Assembly: GCF_000337195.1 (NCBI RefSeq)
Contig: NZ_AOID01000064.1
Span: 19,770 to 83,769 of the forward strand
Direction of reading: 5' to 3'
Origin: Natrinema versiforme JCM 10478
GTDB taxonomy: Archaea > Halobacteriota > Halobacteria > Halobacteriales > Natrialbaceae
DNA length: 64,000 nt
In this document: piece after piece, positions 43,529 to 52,238 of the stretch
How the letters are laid out: the number at the start of each line of letters is the position of its first letter
How positions within the stretch are numbered: position 1 is the stretch's first letter
Notes under the pieces: model-generated
Seen by the model: only the letters and a program-made list of their open reading frames with translations
The model's database searches: none
What the model was told of the DNA's origin: nothing
Made by a program: the position numbers and the translations under genes

Positions 43529-44968
43529 ATGTCGACTCCCGATTACAGCCGACGGACAATCGAAGATGCCACACCCGAAGTCGTCTCCGTCAATGACGTG
43601 ACGATCGACGTCGAAACCAACGTGCTCGTCGCCGGCGGCGGTGGAACAGGGCTGGTCGCCGCGCTCGCGGCTTCTGAACGAACGAACGGGACCGTCACCG
43701 TCCTCGAGAAGTCGGACCGGCTAGGTGGCAATACGTCGCTGTCGACGGGGATGATCCCCGCGGCGGGGACGCGGTTTCAGCGCGACGCGGGCATCGAGGA
43801 AACGGCCGACGACATGGCCCGGGACATCCTCGAGAAGAACGATTACGAGGCCGACGAGGAGATGGTGCGACACCTCTGTGCGGAGAGCAAGCACTTGGTC
43901 CACTGGCTGGTCGACGACTGGGACATCACGCTCCGACTCGTGGACGATTTCAAGTACCCCCAACACTCGGCCTACCGGATGCATGCGCCGCCCGGCCGGA
44001 ACGGGGAGCACTTGATAGACGAACTGGCGGCGCGGATCGAGGCCGACGACGACATCGAACTGCTCACGAATACGCCCGTGACGAAACTCGTCGCGGACGG
44101 CGACGCGGTCGCGGGTGCGGTCGCCGGCGAAACGCACGAGGAGGTGATCGGCGCGGGGAAGGTCGTCCTCGCGACCGACGGCTTCGCCGGCAATCGGCGG
44201 ATGGTCGAGAACAACTGCGGGGAGATCGCGGACGCGCTGTACTTCGGCTCGGACGGCAACACCGGCGACGGCATCCGCTGGGGAGCGGCGCTCGACGCCG
44301 AGATCGCGTACATGGATTCCTTCCAAGGGCACGCGACCGTCGTGCAGGGAACTGGCGCGCTCTCGACGTACGCGGTCATCATGAACGGCGGCGTTCTCGT
44401 CAACGAGGACGGCGAGCGGTTCGGCAATGAAGCTAAGGGCTATTCCGCGCTCGCCATCGACGTCGTCGACCAACCGGGCGGCGTCGGCTACGAACTCTTC
44501 GACGAGCGCATCTTCGAGAAACTCCGCGGCGAGTTCGACGACTTCGACGAGGCGGTCGACCTCGGGTCGTACGTCAGCGCGCCCGACATCGAGACGTTGG
44601 CCGCGGAACTCGGATGCGATCCGTCGGCGACCGCCGCGGCCCTCGAGTCGTACAACGAGGCGGTTCGAGCGGACGAACCGGACTCGGTCGGCCGCGTCGA
44701 CGGCCGCGCCGTCCTCGAGCCGCCGTTTTACGGTGCGACGATCGTCGGGTCGCTGTTCCACACGCAGGGCGGCTTGCTCGTCGACGAACACGGCCGCGTC
44801 CTGCAGTCCGACGGGAGCGTCGTCGACAACCTCTACGCCGGCGGCGGCACCGCGGCGGGGATCAGCGGTCACGGCGCGGACGGCTACCTCAGCGGCAACG
44901 GGTTGACTACCGCGCTCGGACTCGGCCGACTCGCCGGTAGACACGCCGGCGACTCCCTCGAGGTGTGA
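43529..44968 (+). CDS. FAD-binding fumarate reductase/succinate dehydrogenase flavoprotein-like oxidoreductase
   Basis: The 479-residue flavoprotein has the dinucleotide-binding motif NVLVAGGGGTGLVAALAASE (about 32-52), then VLEKSDRLGGNTSLSTGMIPAAG, the substrate-domain segment PGRNGEHLIDEL, VVLATDGFAGN, and the C-terminal FAD motif NLYAGGGTAAGISGHGADGYLSGNGLTTALGLGRLAG. It belongs to the fumarate reductase / 3-ketosteroid dehydrogenase / tricarballylate dehydrogenase superfamily of enzymes that add or remove hydrogen next to a carboxyl or keto group. It lacks a separate iron-sulfur or haem partner here. As first gene after the IclR operator it may carry out an early redox step on the imported compound. 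Confidence 0.88.
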   Translation: MSTPDYSRRTIEDATPEVVSVNDVTIDVETNVLVAGGGGTGLVAALAASERTNGTVTVLEKSDRLGGNTSLSTGMIPAAGTRFQRDAGIEETADDMARDILEKNDYEADEEMVRHLCAESKHLVHWLVDDWDITLRLVDDFKYPQHSAYRMHAPPGRNGEHLIDELAARIEADDDIELLTNTPVTKLVADGDAVAGAVAGETHEEVIGAGKVVLATDGFAGNRRMVENNCGEIADALYFGSDGNTGDGIRWGAALDAEIAYMDSFQGHATVVQGTGALSTYAVIMNGGVLVNEDGERFGNEAKGYSALAIDVVDQPGGVGYELFDERIFEKLRGEFDDFDEAVDLGSYVSAPDIETLAAELGCDPSATAAALESYNEAVRADEPDSVGRVDGRAVLEPPFYGATIVGSLFHTQGGLLVDEHGRVLQSDGSVVDNLYAGGGTAAGISGHGADGYLSGNGLTTALGLGRLAGRHAGDSLEV

Positions 44969-45130
44969 CTCGGTGCCGCGCGCCCACACCTCCTCGGTGG
45001 TCGTTCCCTCGATGGGTCGATTCCTCTGTGCGCCCGTCCGCGCGGCGCTCTCTCGCCGTCCCGCCGGAACATATCGGGTTTCGGAGGCGAGTACGCAGCT
45101 TTATAGTCATCCGATCACACGTGTCAAGAC

Positions 45131-45802
45131 ATGACGGATCGTGTCTGGGAAGACCTGCTATCCGAGCAGGACAAACGTGTTATCGAGAAGGCAGGCTATG
45201 ACAAGGACGGCGCGTCCTCGTGGGAGTCACGCGGCGCGGGCGAGAACCCGATGGTCCTCGTTATCGACGTCCAAGAACTGATCGTCGGCGACGACGTGCC
45301 GATCCTCGAGGCGGTCGAGGAACACCGGACCGCGATGGGAGAGATCGCGTGGGACGCGGTCGATCGGATCGCGGACTTCCTCGAGTTCGCCCGGGGGAAC
45401 GACATCCCCGTCGGGTACACGCGGGTGGTCCCGAGTTCGTACGACGACCCCGACCACGAAGACCTGGCGATCGTCGATCCCGTCGCGCCCGAGCAGGGCG
45501 AGACGGTCATCGACAAGAGCTACGCCAGCGCGTTCTACGGGACCGACCTGCTCGCCCGGCTGAATCGCAACGACGTGGACACGCTGGTCGTCGTCGGCAA
45601 CTCCACCAGCGGCTGCGTGCGGGCGACGACGGTCGACGCCCAGCAACACGGCTTCGACGTCGTCCTGCCACAGGAGTGCATCTTCGATCGGATCGAAGCC
45701 TCGCACAAGATCGGACTGCTGGACATGTGGATGAAGTACGCGGAAGTCCTCGAGACGGCGGAGGTCGAAGACTACCTCGAGAGCATGGGTGAGTCGGCGT
45801 GA
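45131..45802 (+). CDS. Isochorismatase-like cysteine amidohydrolase, N-carbamoylsarcosine amidase-like
   Basis: The 223-residue isochorismatase-fold hydrolase has the catalytic triad D46 (MVLVIDVQ), K129 (VIDKSYASAF) and C162 (NSTSGCVRATTVDA). The Lys-Cys spacing and the STSGCVRAT motif resemble N-carbamoylsarcosine amidohydrolase; maleamate amidase and ureidoacrylate hydrolase (RutB) are other members. It would release ammonia, with CO2 if a carbamoyl group is removed. The start is leaderless behind GCTTTATAG. Its last codons overlap the hydantoinase gene by four bases, so the two very likely act in sequence on one substrate: ring opening, then amide cleavage. Confidence 0.88.
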   Translation: MTDRVWEDLLSEQDKRVIEKAGYDKDGASSWESRGAGENPMVLVIDVQELIVGDDVPILEAVEEHRTAMGEIAWDAVDRIADFLEFARGNDIPVGYTRVVPSSYDDPDHEDLAIVDPVAPEQGETVIDKSYASAFYGTDLLARLNRNDVDTLVVVGNSTSGCVRATTVDAQQHGFDVVLPQECIFDRIEASHKIGLLDMWMKYAEVLETAEVEDYLESMGESA

Positions 45803-47193
45803 CGGGTCACGACCTCGTGATCGAAAACGGCACCCTCGTCACCGAAGACGGCCTGCTCGAGGCCGACGTCGCCGCGACCGACGGACGGATTTCGGCGATC
45901 GGCGAACGCGGGTCGCTCGAGAGCGACGAGACGATCGACGCCGGCGGAAACCACGTCCTGCCGGGCGCGATCGACCCGCACACCCACCACGGGATCTACA
46001 ACTCGCTGGCCGAGGACGCGAACACCGAGAGCCGGTCGGACCTCGTCGGCGGCGTGACGACGACGGGGAACTTCTTCCGTCGACCGGGTGCCTACGAGGA
46101 GATCATGGACGACTACGTCGAGGCGGCCGAGTCGAACTACCGCCACGACTACTTCTTCTCGCTCGGCCTGCTGTCGTTCGACCACGTCGAGGAGATCCCG
46201 ACGATCATCGAGGAGTACGGGATCACGACGTTCAAGTGGTACATGAACTACAAGTACGCCGCCGCGGAGAAGTTCGGCGTCGACTGCGAGATGCGCGACG
46301 ACTTCGGGAACGCGTTCATCGAGACGCTGGCCGAACAGGACGTCGAGACGACGCTCGGCTACCACTCCGAGAACGTCGAGATCACGAACGCGCTGGCGGG
46401 GGGTAACCCCTACGTCGAGACCGAAGCGGACGGGGACGCCGAGGAAGAGAGCTACGAGGTCTTCGTCGAGGAGTTCCCCGACTACGCCGAGGCCCAGAGC
46501 ATGGTCGCGGGCGCGAGCCTCGCCAGACAGCACGACTACGACGACAGCTTCTACGCCGTCCACGTCAGCGCCGGCCGGACGGCCGACGAACTCGCGACGC
46601 TACAGGACGCGGGCTACGAGGTCACCGGCGAGACCTGCACCCACTACCTGACGCTGACCGCCGAGGAGTGCGACGATCGCATGAAGGTCAACCCGCCCGT
46701 GCGCCACGAGACCGACAAAGAGACGCTCTGGGAGCGCGTCGCCGACGGTACCATCTCCTGTATCGGCACCGACCACTGCGCGAACACGACCGACGAGAAG
46801 ATCGGCGACACCATCCGCGAGAGCAAACTCGGCTTCCCCTCGACGGCGACCATGCTCCCGCTGATCCTCTCGGAAGGGGTCAACGAGGGGCGGATCGACC
46901 TCGAGCGCGCGGTCGAGGTCACGAGCACGAACACCGCGAAGGCGTGGAACCTCTACCCGAAGAAGGGGACGATCCGCGTCGGCAGCGACGCCGACCTGGT
47001 CGTCGTCGACTTAGAGGAGACGAAGACGGTGACGCCCGAGTTGCTCCGGAGCGTCGCCGACTACTCGATCTACGAGGGCCGGGACGTGACCGGCTGGCCG
47101 ACCCACACTGTCGCGGGCGGCGAACTCGCCTACGCGGACGGCGAGGTGCTGGCCGAGCCCGGCACGGGAACCCACGTCGACCGACCGGTCTGA
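45799..47193 (+). CDS. Hydantoinase/dihydropyrimidinase-type amidohydrolase
   Basis: The 464-residue enzyme of the cyclic amidohydrolase superfamily opens a five- or six-membered cyclic amide or imide. The metal site has H61 and H63 (IDPHTHHG), a Lys in TTFKWYMNYK (about residue 146, the likely carboxylated ligand), H189 (GYHSEN), a further His (YAVHVSAG) and the Asp in CIGTDHC. The start is GTG inside the stop region of the preceding amidase gene (GTGA overlap), a sign of translational coupling. Candidate substrates are hydantoins, dihydropyrimidines or similar rings. It differs from dihydroorotase by its length and motifs; allantoinase is also possible. Confidence 0.88.
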   Translation: MTGHDLVIENGTLVTEDGLLEADVAATDGRISAIGERGSLESDETIDAGGNHVLPGAIDPHTHHGIYNSLAEDANTESRSDLVGGVTTTGNFFRRPGAYEEIMDDYVEAAESNYRHDYFFSLGLLSFDHVEEIPTIIEEYGITTFKWYMNYKYAAAEKFGVDCEMRDDFGNAFIETLAEQDVETTLGYHSENVEITNALAGGNPYVETEADGDAEEESYEVFVEEFPDYAEAQSMVAGASLARQHDYDDSFYAVHVSAGRTADELATLQDAGYEVTGETCTHYLTLTAEECDDRMKVNPPVRHETDKETLWERVADGTISCIGTDHCANTTDEKIGDTIRESKLGFPSTATMLPLILSEGVNEGRIDLERAVEVTSTNTAKAWNLYPKKGTIRVGSDADLVVVDLEETKTVTPELLRSVADYSIYEGRDVTGWPTHTVAGGELAYADGEVLAEPGTGTHVDRPV

Positions 47194-47278
47194 ACGATCG
47201 GCCCCGCCACGAACAGCGTTATACGCGACCCAACCCGACGATGACACACGCGACTGAACGACGACACACACGACTTCG

Positions 47279-48487
47279 ATGACAGACGACACTCCGGGTC
47301 CGCTTGACGGACTCACGGTAGTAGAGGCCGGATCGATGATCTCCGGGCCGACCGTCGGTCGGCTCCTCGCCGACTTCGGCGCGACGGTGATCAAGGTCGA
47401 ACACCCCGAACACGGCGATCACATCCGTAACTTCGGGACCCAGAAGGACGGCATCGGCATGTGGCACAAGTATCTGAGCCGGAACAAGCAGTCCGTGACG
47501 CTCGACGTCTCCTCCGAGCGGGGACAGACCGTCTTCGTCGACCTCGTCTCGGAAGCCGACGTGCTCATCGAGAACTTCCGACCCGGCACGCTCGAGCGCT
47601 GGAACCTCGGCTGGGACGCCCTCTCCGAGGAGAACCCGGGGCTCGTTATGCTGCGGATGTCGGGCTACGGCCAGACGGGGCCGTACTCCGAAAAGCCGGG
47701 CTTCGGGACCCTCGCGGAGGCGATGAGCGGCTTCGCCTACGTCAACGGCTTCGAGGACCGGCCGCCGCTGCTGCCGCCGACGGGTCTGGCGGACAACATC
47801 GCCGCGCTGTACGCCACGTTCTCGGTGATGTTCGCGCTGTACCACCGCGACGTCAACGGCGGCACCGGGCAGTACATCGACGTGAGCCTCATCGAGCCGA
47901 TCTTCAACCTGATCGGCCCCTTCCCGTTGACCTACGATCAGACCGGCGAGATCGCCCGCCGCTCGGGCAACCGGTCGACCTCCTCGGCGCCGCGGAACGT
48001 CTACCGAACCGGCGACGACCGCTGGGTCGCCCTCTCGGCGAGCGCACAGCCTATCGCCATGCGGGTGTTCGACGCGATCGGCCGGCCGGACCTGAAGGAC
48101 GATCCCCGGTTCGCCGACAACGAGCGCCGCCTCGAGAACGTCGAGGAACTCGACGCGATCATCCAAGACTGGATGGCCGACCACACCCGCGAGGAGGTCC
48201 TCGATGCGTTCGAGGAACACGACGCGACGATCGCGCCGGTGTACAACGTCGCGGACATCATGGAGGACGAACACTACCGGGCCCGCGACGCGGTCGTGCG
48301 GGTCGACGACGACGACCTCGGCGAGGCGGCGGTCCAGAACACGATCCCCAAGTTCAGCGAGACGCCGGGCCGCGTCGATCACCTCGGCTCGGATCTCGGC
48401 GAGCACAACGAGGACGTATTCGGGGAGTATCTGGGCTACGACGACGACGTGCTGGCGGAACTCGAGTCGGAGGGCGTGATCCGATGA
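47279..48487 (+). CDS. Class III (CaiB/BaiF) CoA-transferase, Asp-less active-site variant
   Basis: The 402-residue homologue starts LDGLTVVEAGSMISGPTVGRLLADFGATVIKVEHPEHGD and has NRNKQSVTLDVSSERGQ and VLIENFRPGTLERWN. In the active-site segment the usual Asp is replaced by Gly (KPGFGTLAEAMSG, about residue 140), compared with ALDIIAQAMSG in the paralogue at 37652. Such GFGTLAEAMSG variants are frequent in this superfamily, so the chemistry may use another residue or be a racemase or lyase-partner role. A TATA-like GTTATACG at 47217 may give it an own promoter. It overlaps the HMGL-like gene by four bases, so its CoA product probably feeds that lyase. Confidence 0.87.
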   Translation: MTDDTPGPLDGLTVVEAGSMISGPTVGRLLADFGATVIKVEHPEHGDHIRNFGTQKDGIGMWHKYLSRNKQSVTLDVSSERGQTVFVDLVSEADVLIENFRPGTLERWNLGWDALSEENPGLVMLRMSGYGQTGPYSEKPGFGTLAEAMSGFAYVNGFEDRPPLLPPTGLADNIAALYATFSVMFALYHRDVNGGTGQYIDVSLIEPIFNLIGPFPLTYDQTGEIARRSGNRSTSSAPRNVYRTGDDRWVALSASAQPIAMRVFDAIGRPDLKDDPRFADNERRLENVEELDAIIQDWMADHTREEVLDAFEEHDATIAPVYNVADIMEDEHYRARDAVVRVDDDDLGEAAVQNTIPKFSETPGRVDHLGSDLGEHNEDVFGEYLGYDDDVLAELESEGVIR

Positions 48488-49431
48488 CGCTGCCCGAGTC
48501 CGCGACGATCGTCGAGATGCTCCCGCGGGACGGCTTCCAGCGCTACCCGGAGTTCGTCCCGACCGACGAGAAAGTCGAAATCATCGACGCGCTCTCGGAG
48601 ACGGGCATCGACGAGATCGAGTTCACCTCGTTTACCCACCCCGAGGCCGTCCCCGGACTGCGCGACGCCGACGAGGTCGCCGAGCGGATCGATCGGCGCG
48701 ACGACGTGACCTACCGGGCGCTCGTGCCGAACGACATCGGGATGGAGCGGGCCATCGAGGCCGATGTCGACAAGGTGAACGCGCTGGTCGTCATCAGCGA
48801 CACCTACCGCGAGAAGAACCAGGGGATGAGCTTGGAAGAGAACTTAGAGCAGGTCAGGAACATCGTGGAGATGGCCGAGGGAACCGGGATCGAAGTCGAG
48901 GCGGGGCTCGGCACGAGCTTCTTCTGTCCCTACGAGGGCCGGATCCCGCTGGCGCGGACGCGCTACGTCGTCGACCGCGTCCTCGAGGCCGGCGTCGACG
49001 AAGTGACTCTCGCGACGACGATGGGGATGGCCGATCCGAGCGGGATCATGGAGACGCTCACGTCCGTCTACGAGCACCATCCGAACGCGGACGTCGGGGT
49101 CCACCTGCACGACACCAACGGCATGAGCCTTGCGAACACGCTCGCGGCCATGCAGTGTGGCGTCTCGCGGTTCGACACCTCGGTCTGTGGCCTCGGCGGG
49201 GGGACGATCCTCCCCGGCGGACTGGGAGACGTCGGCAACACGCCGACGGAAGACCTCGTCAACATGCTCCACGACATGGGGATCGAAACCGGCGTCGACT
49301 TCGTCCGACTGCTCGCCGTCGCCGAAGACGTCGCCGAACGGCTCGAGTTGGGGACGCCGAGCCACGCGTTAATGGGCGGGACCCGCGAGCAGGTACTCGA
49401 GGTCGCCGGCGGCGAATCGACGACCGACTAA
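48484..49431 (+). CDS. Hydroxymethylglutaryl-CoA lyase-like aldolase
   Basis: The 315-residue DRE-TIM family enzyme cleaves a 3-hydroxy-3-methylacyl-CoA to acetyl-CoA plus a keto acid. Recognisable are EMLPRDGFQ (the usual DGLQ metal Asp), FTSFTHPEAVPGL, GTSFFCPYEGRI, GVHLHDTNGMSLAN (metal His pair) and GLGGGTILPGGLGDVGN in place of the HMGL glycine-rich loop GCPFAPGATGN; the flexible catalytic Cys is replaced. The start lies in the stop of the CoA-transferase gene (ATGA). HMG-CoA or a related branched acyl-CoA is the inferred substrate; the changed loop suggests it may not be HMG-CoA itself. Confidence 0.85.
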   Translation: MTLPESATIVEMLPRDGFQRYPEFVPTDEKVEIIDALSETGIDEIEFTSFTHPEAVPGLRDADEVAERIDRRDDVTYRALVPNDIGMERAIEADVDKVNALVVISDTYREKNQGMSLEENLEQVRNIVEMAEGTGIEVEAGLGTSFFCPYEGRIPLARTRYVVDRVLEAGVDEVTLATTMGMADPSGIMETLTSVYEHHPNADVGVHLHDTNGMSLANTLAAMQCGVSRFDTSVCGLGGGTILPGGLGDVGNTPTEDLVNMLHDMGIETGVDFVRLLAVAEDVAERLELGTPSHALMGGTREQVLEVAGGESTTD

Positions 49432-49469
49432 TCGACACGAAACCGACATTCGACACAGCCACCACAGCT

Positions 49470-50789
49470 ATGACAGGAAAAACGATAACGGAGAAGATCC
49501 TCTCGGAGAAATCGGGCGCGGACGCGACCGCCGGAGACTACGTCGAGGCGACGGTCGACGCGATGGTCACGCACGACGTGACCGGACCGTTGACCATCGA
49601 CGTCTTCGAGGACGTGACCGGCGATGACGCGGCGCTCGCCGCGCCAGAGAACGTCGTCTTCACGCTCGACCACCACGCCCCCGCAGACGGGGTACAGGCC
49701 GCGAACAACCACAACATCGTCAGGGAGTTCGCGGCCGAGTACGGGGCGAACCAGTACGAGATCAGCGACGGCATCTGCCACCAAGTGATGATCGAGGAGG
49801 GGTTCGTCGAACCGGGCGATCTCGTCATCGGGGCCGACTCCCACTCGACGACCTACGGCGGACTGGGCGCGCTCGGGACGGGCGTCGGGTCGACCGACCT
49901 CGGGACCGCCTTCGCCACGGGCGAACTGTGGTTCCGGGTTCCCGAAACGATCCGCTTCGAGGTCGAAGGCGACCTCCCCGACGGCGTCTACGCGAAGGAC
50001 CTCATCCTCCGCTTCATCGGGGACGTCGGGTTCGACGGCGCGACGTACAAGACGGCCGAATACGGCGGGAGCGCGATCCGCGATCTGCCGATCCACCAGC
50101 GGCTCGTCCTCTCGAACATGGCGATCGAGATGGGCGGCAAAGCCGGCATCGTCGAACCCGACGAGCGAACGGCGACGTACCTCGAGGAGCAGGCCGGCCT
50201 CGAGGTCGGGGTCGATCCCGACCTCGCCGCCGACGACGACGCGAGCTACGAGGCCGTCTACACCTACGAGGGGGCGGACCTCGCGCCGCAGGTCTCGAAG
50301 CCGTCGAACCCGGAAAACGCGGTCGACGTCGGCGAGACCACCGGGACGGACATCGATCAGGTCTTCGTCGGCACCTGCACCAACGGCCGCTACGAGGACA
50401 TCCGCGTCGTCGCGGACGTCCTCACTGGCGAGCGGGTCGCCCCGAACACCCGCCTGATCGTCGTCCCGGCCTCCCGGGCGGTGTATCAGCGGTGCCTCGA
50501 GACCGGCGTCCTCGAGGCGCTGGTCGACGCGGGCGCGACCTTCCAGAGCGCCGGCTGCGGTCCGTGTTTCGGCACCCATCAGGGCGCGCTCGGCGACGGC
50601 GACGTCGCGCTGGCGACGGCCAACCGAAACTTCCCCGGCCGCGAGGGGTCGATGGAGAGTCGGGTCTACCTCGGCAGTCCGGCGACCGCGGCCGCGACGG
50701 CGCTGTACGGCGAGATCACCGATCCGCGGGAGATCGACACGACGCGGTACGACGATCACGCCGTCTCCGACGTGGGGGTGGTCCGATGA
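49470..50789 (+). CDS. Aconitase-superfamily hydro-lyase large subunit (LeuC-type)
   Basis: The 439-residue [4Fe-4S] hydro-lyase subunit resembles 3-isopropylmalate dehydratase/homoaconitase large subunits. Cluster ligands are C in VGTCTNGRYED (about residue 309) and CGPC in SAGCGPCFGTHQG (about 366-369). Also present are FTLDHHAPADG, GADSHSTTYGGLGALGTGVGSTD and GDVGFDGATYKTAEYGG. Homologues act on isopropylmalate, citraconate/methylmalate, dimethylmaleate or maleate. The small subunit follows with a 4-base overlap. Next to an ICL/PEP-mutase-family lyase, the best-known parallel is dimethylmaleate hydratase with dimethylmalate lyase, but leucine-type substrates cannot be excluded. No leucine genes accompany it. 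Confidence 0.9.
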   Translation: MTGKTITEKILSEKSGADATAGDYVEATVDAMVTHDVTGPLTIDVFEDVTGDDAALAAPENVVFTLDHHAPADGVQAANNHNIVREFAAEYGANQYEISDGICHQVMIEEGFVEPGDLVIGADSHSTTYGGLGALGTGVGSTDLGTAFATGELWFRVPETIRFEVEGDLPDGVYAKDLILRFIGDVGFDGATYKTAEYGGSAIRDLPIHQRLVLSNMAIEMGGKAGIVEPDERTATYLEEQAGLEVGVDPDLAADDDASYEAVYTYEGADLAPQVSKPSNPENAVDVGETTGTDIDQVFVGTCTNGRYEDIRVVADVLTGERVAPNTRLIVVPASRAVYQRCLETGVLEALVDAGATFQSAGCGPCFGTHQGALGDGDVALATANRNFPGREGSMESRVYLGSPATAAATALYGEITDPREIDTTRYDDHAVSDVGVVR

Positions 50790-51289
50790 GCGTCGACGGA
50801 ACCGGACGCGCGTGGGTATTCGGCGATGACATCGACACCGATCAGATCACTCCCTCGCGGTTTCTGGTCTCGAGCGATCCGGACGAACTCGGCGAGCACG
50901 CGTTCAACGACCTCCGGCCCGAGTTCGCCGACGGCGTCGAACCCGGCGACTTCGTCGTCGCGGGGGAGAACTTCGGGAGCGGCTCCTCGCGGGAGCACGC
51001 GCCGCTCTCGCTCGTCGGTGCCGGCGTCGCCGGCGTCGTCGCCCAGTCGTTCGCGCGGATCTTCTTCCGGAACGCGATCAACCTCGGCCTGCCGGTGTTG
51101 ATCTGTCCGGGCGTCGGCGAGATCGACGACGGGACCGAAATCTCGATCGATGTCGACGAGGGGTTCGTCTACGATCACGACGAGGAGATCCGGTACGACG
51201 CCGAACCGCTGCCGCCGTTCCTGCAGGACCTCGTCGATCAGGGCGGGCTCAAACCGTACACGAGACGTAAACTCGAGTCGGCCGACTGA
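50786..51289 (+). CDS. Aconitase-superfamily hydro-lyase small subunit (LeuD-type)
   Basis: The 167-residue swivel-domain subunit has WVFGDDIDTDQITPSRFL, the GENFGSGSSREHAPLSL loop that binds substrate carboxylates, SFARIFFRNAINLGLPVLIC and an acidic C-terminus. It pairs with the preceding large subunit (ATGA overlap). The GSGSSREHA motif is the standard LeuD/aconitase swivel loop. Its gene ends four bases before the convergent ICL-type lyase gene on the other strand. Confidence 0.92.
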   Translation: MSVDGTGRAWVFGDDIDTDQITPSRFLVSSDPDELGEHAFNDLRPEFADGVEPGDFVVAGENFGSGSSREHAPLSLVGAGVAGVVAQSFARIFFRNAINLGLPVLICPGVGEIDDGTEISIDVDEGFVYDHDEEIRYDAEPLPPFLQDLVDQGGLKPYTRRKLESAD

Positions 51290-51292
51290 TCG

Positions 51293-52183
51293 CTACTCCC
51301 GGTCGGCTGATTCCGCGTCGGCGTAGCGTCGTTCGCGCTCGCGCCACGTCTCGAGGTCGGTCACGTCGTCGCGGTCCTCCCACGTGCCGAGCCGGTCGAC
51401 GAGCCCGCGCTCATTCCCGGTTTCGACGAGTTCGGAGTAGACCTCCTCGAGCAGCCGTAGCTTCGCTTTCTGTGCCGTCGTCGCGAAGAGCAGTACGTCG
51501 TACCCCATCTCCGCGACCCGCTCGGCGGGGAGCATCGGGCTCTCCCCGCCGTAGGGGAGGTTGACGACCAGCGGCACGTCGGCGAGTCGCTCACCGATCT
51601 CGGCCAGTTGCGCCTCCGTCTCCGGGGCGTCGACGAAGATTCCGTCGGCGCCGGCCTCGACGTACGTCCGGGCGCGGTCGATCGCTTCCTCGAGTCCCCC
51701 GACGGCGACCGCGTCGGTGCGAGCGACGACGACGAACGAGTCGTCCTCGCGGGCGTCGAGCGCGGCTTCGAGCTTACCGACCATCTCTTCGGCCTCGACG
51801 AGCCGCTTCCCGTCGAAGTGACCGCATTTCTTCGGCGCGCGCTGGTCCTCGATGTGGACGCCGGCCGCGCCGGCCCGTTCGAACTCGTGGACGGTTCGGT
51901 AGACGTTCAGCGCGTTCCCGTAGCCGGCGTCCGCGTCGCAAAACACCGGTCGGTCGACGGCACCGGTGATCTCGCGAACGCGGTCGACGGTCTCCGACAT
52001 CGTCGTCAGGCCGACGTCCGGCCCGCCGTGGACGGCCGTCGCGACGGCGTTGCCGCTGACGTAGAGGGCGTCGGCGTCGGCCCGTTCGGCGATCGTCGCC
52101 TCGAGCGCGTCCGCGACGCCCGGCGCGAGGAGGAGGTCGTCGCGATCGAACAGGTCTCGGAGCGTCGCGTCTGAATCGGTCAT
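51293..52183 (-). CDS. Isocitrate lyase/PEP mutase family carbon-carbon lyase
   Basis: The 296-residue enzyme is of the methylisocitrate lyase / dimethylmalate lyase / oxaloacetate hydrolase type. It has LLLAPGVADALEATIAE, VFCDADAGYGN (metal Asp residues), GVHIEDQRAPKKCGH with the catalytic Cys of the KKCGH loop (about residue 122), VVARTDAVAVGG and GADGIFVDAPET. The KKCGH motif marks lyases rather than PEP mutases. It would split a 2-methylisocitrate- or dimethylmalate-like acid into pyruvate (or succinate) plus another acid. It lies 55 bases downstream of the MmgE/PrpD gene on the same strand, an operon, and may use the product of the LeuC/LeuD-type hydro-lyase. Confidence 0.9.
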   Translation of the reverse strand: MTDSDATLRDLFDRDDLLLAPGVADALEATIAERADADALYVSGNAVATAVHGGPDVGLTTMSETVDRVREITGAVDRPVFCDADAGYGNALNVYRTVHEFERAGAAGVHIEDQRAPKKCGHFDGKRLVEAEEMVGKLEAALDAREDDSFVVVARTDAVAVGGLEEAIDRARTYVEAGADGIFVDAPETEAQLAEIGERLADVPLVVNLPYGGESPMLPAERVAEMGYDVLLFATTAQKAKLRLLEEVYSELVETGNERGLVDRLGTWEDRDDVTDLETWRERERRYADAESADRE

Positions 52184-52238
52184 AGGTGTCCTGAGAATCG
52201 GTCAGGCTAATGGGTTTTCGTTCCGTTCGGCGGCCGGC

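Noticed and set aside
49428-50759. 443-codon minus-strand frame opposite the LeuC-type gene
   Set aside because: Shadow frame; the plus strand carries the conserved cluster cysteines.
49470-51289. Leucine biosynthesis leuCD
   Set aside because: No leuA, leuB or ilv synthesis genes are adjacent; the neighbours are catabolic, so the LeuC/LeuD-type name is kept at family level only.
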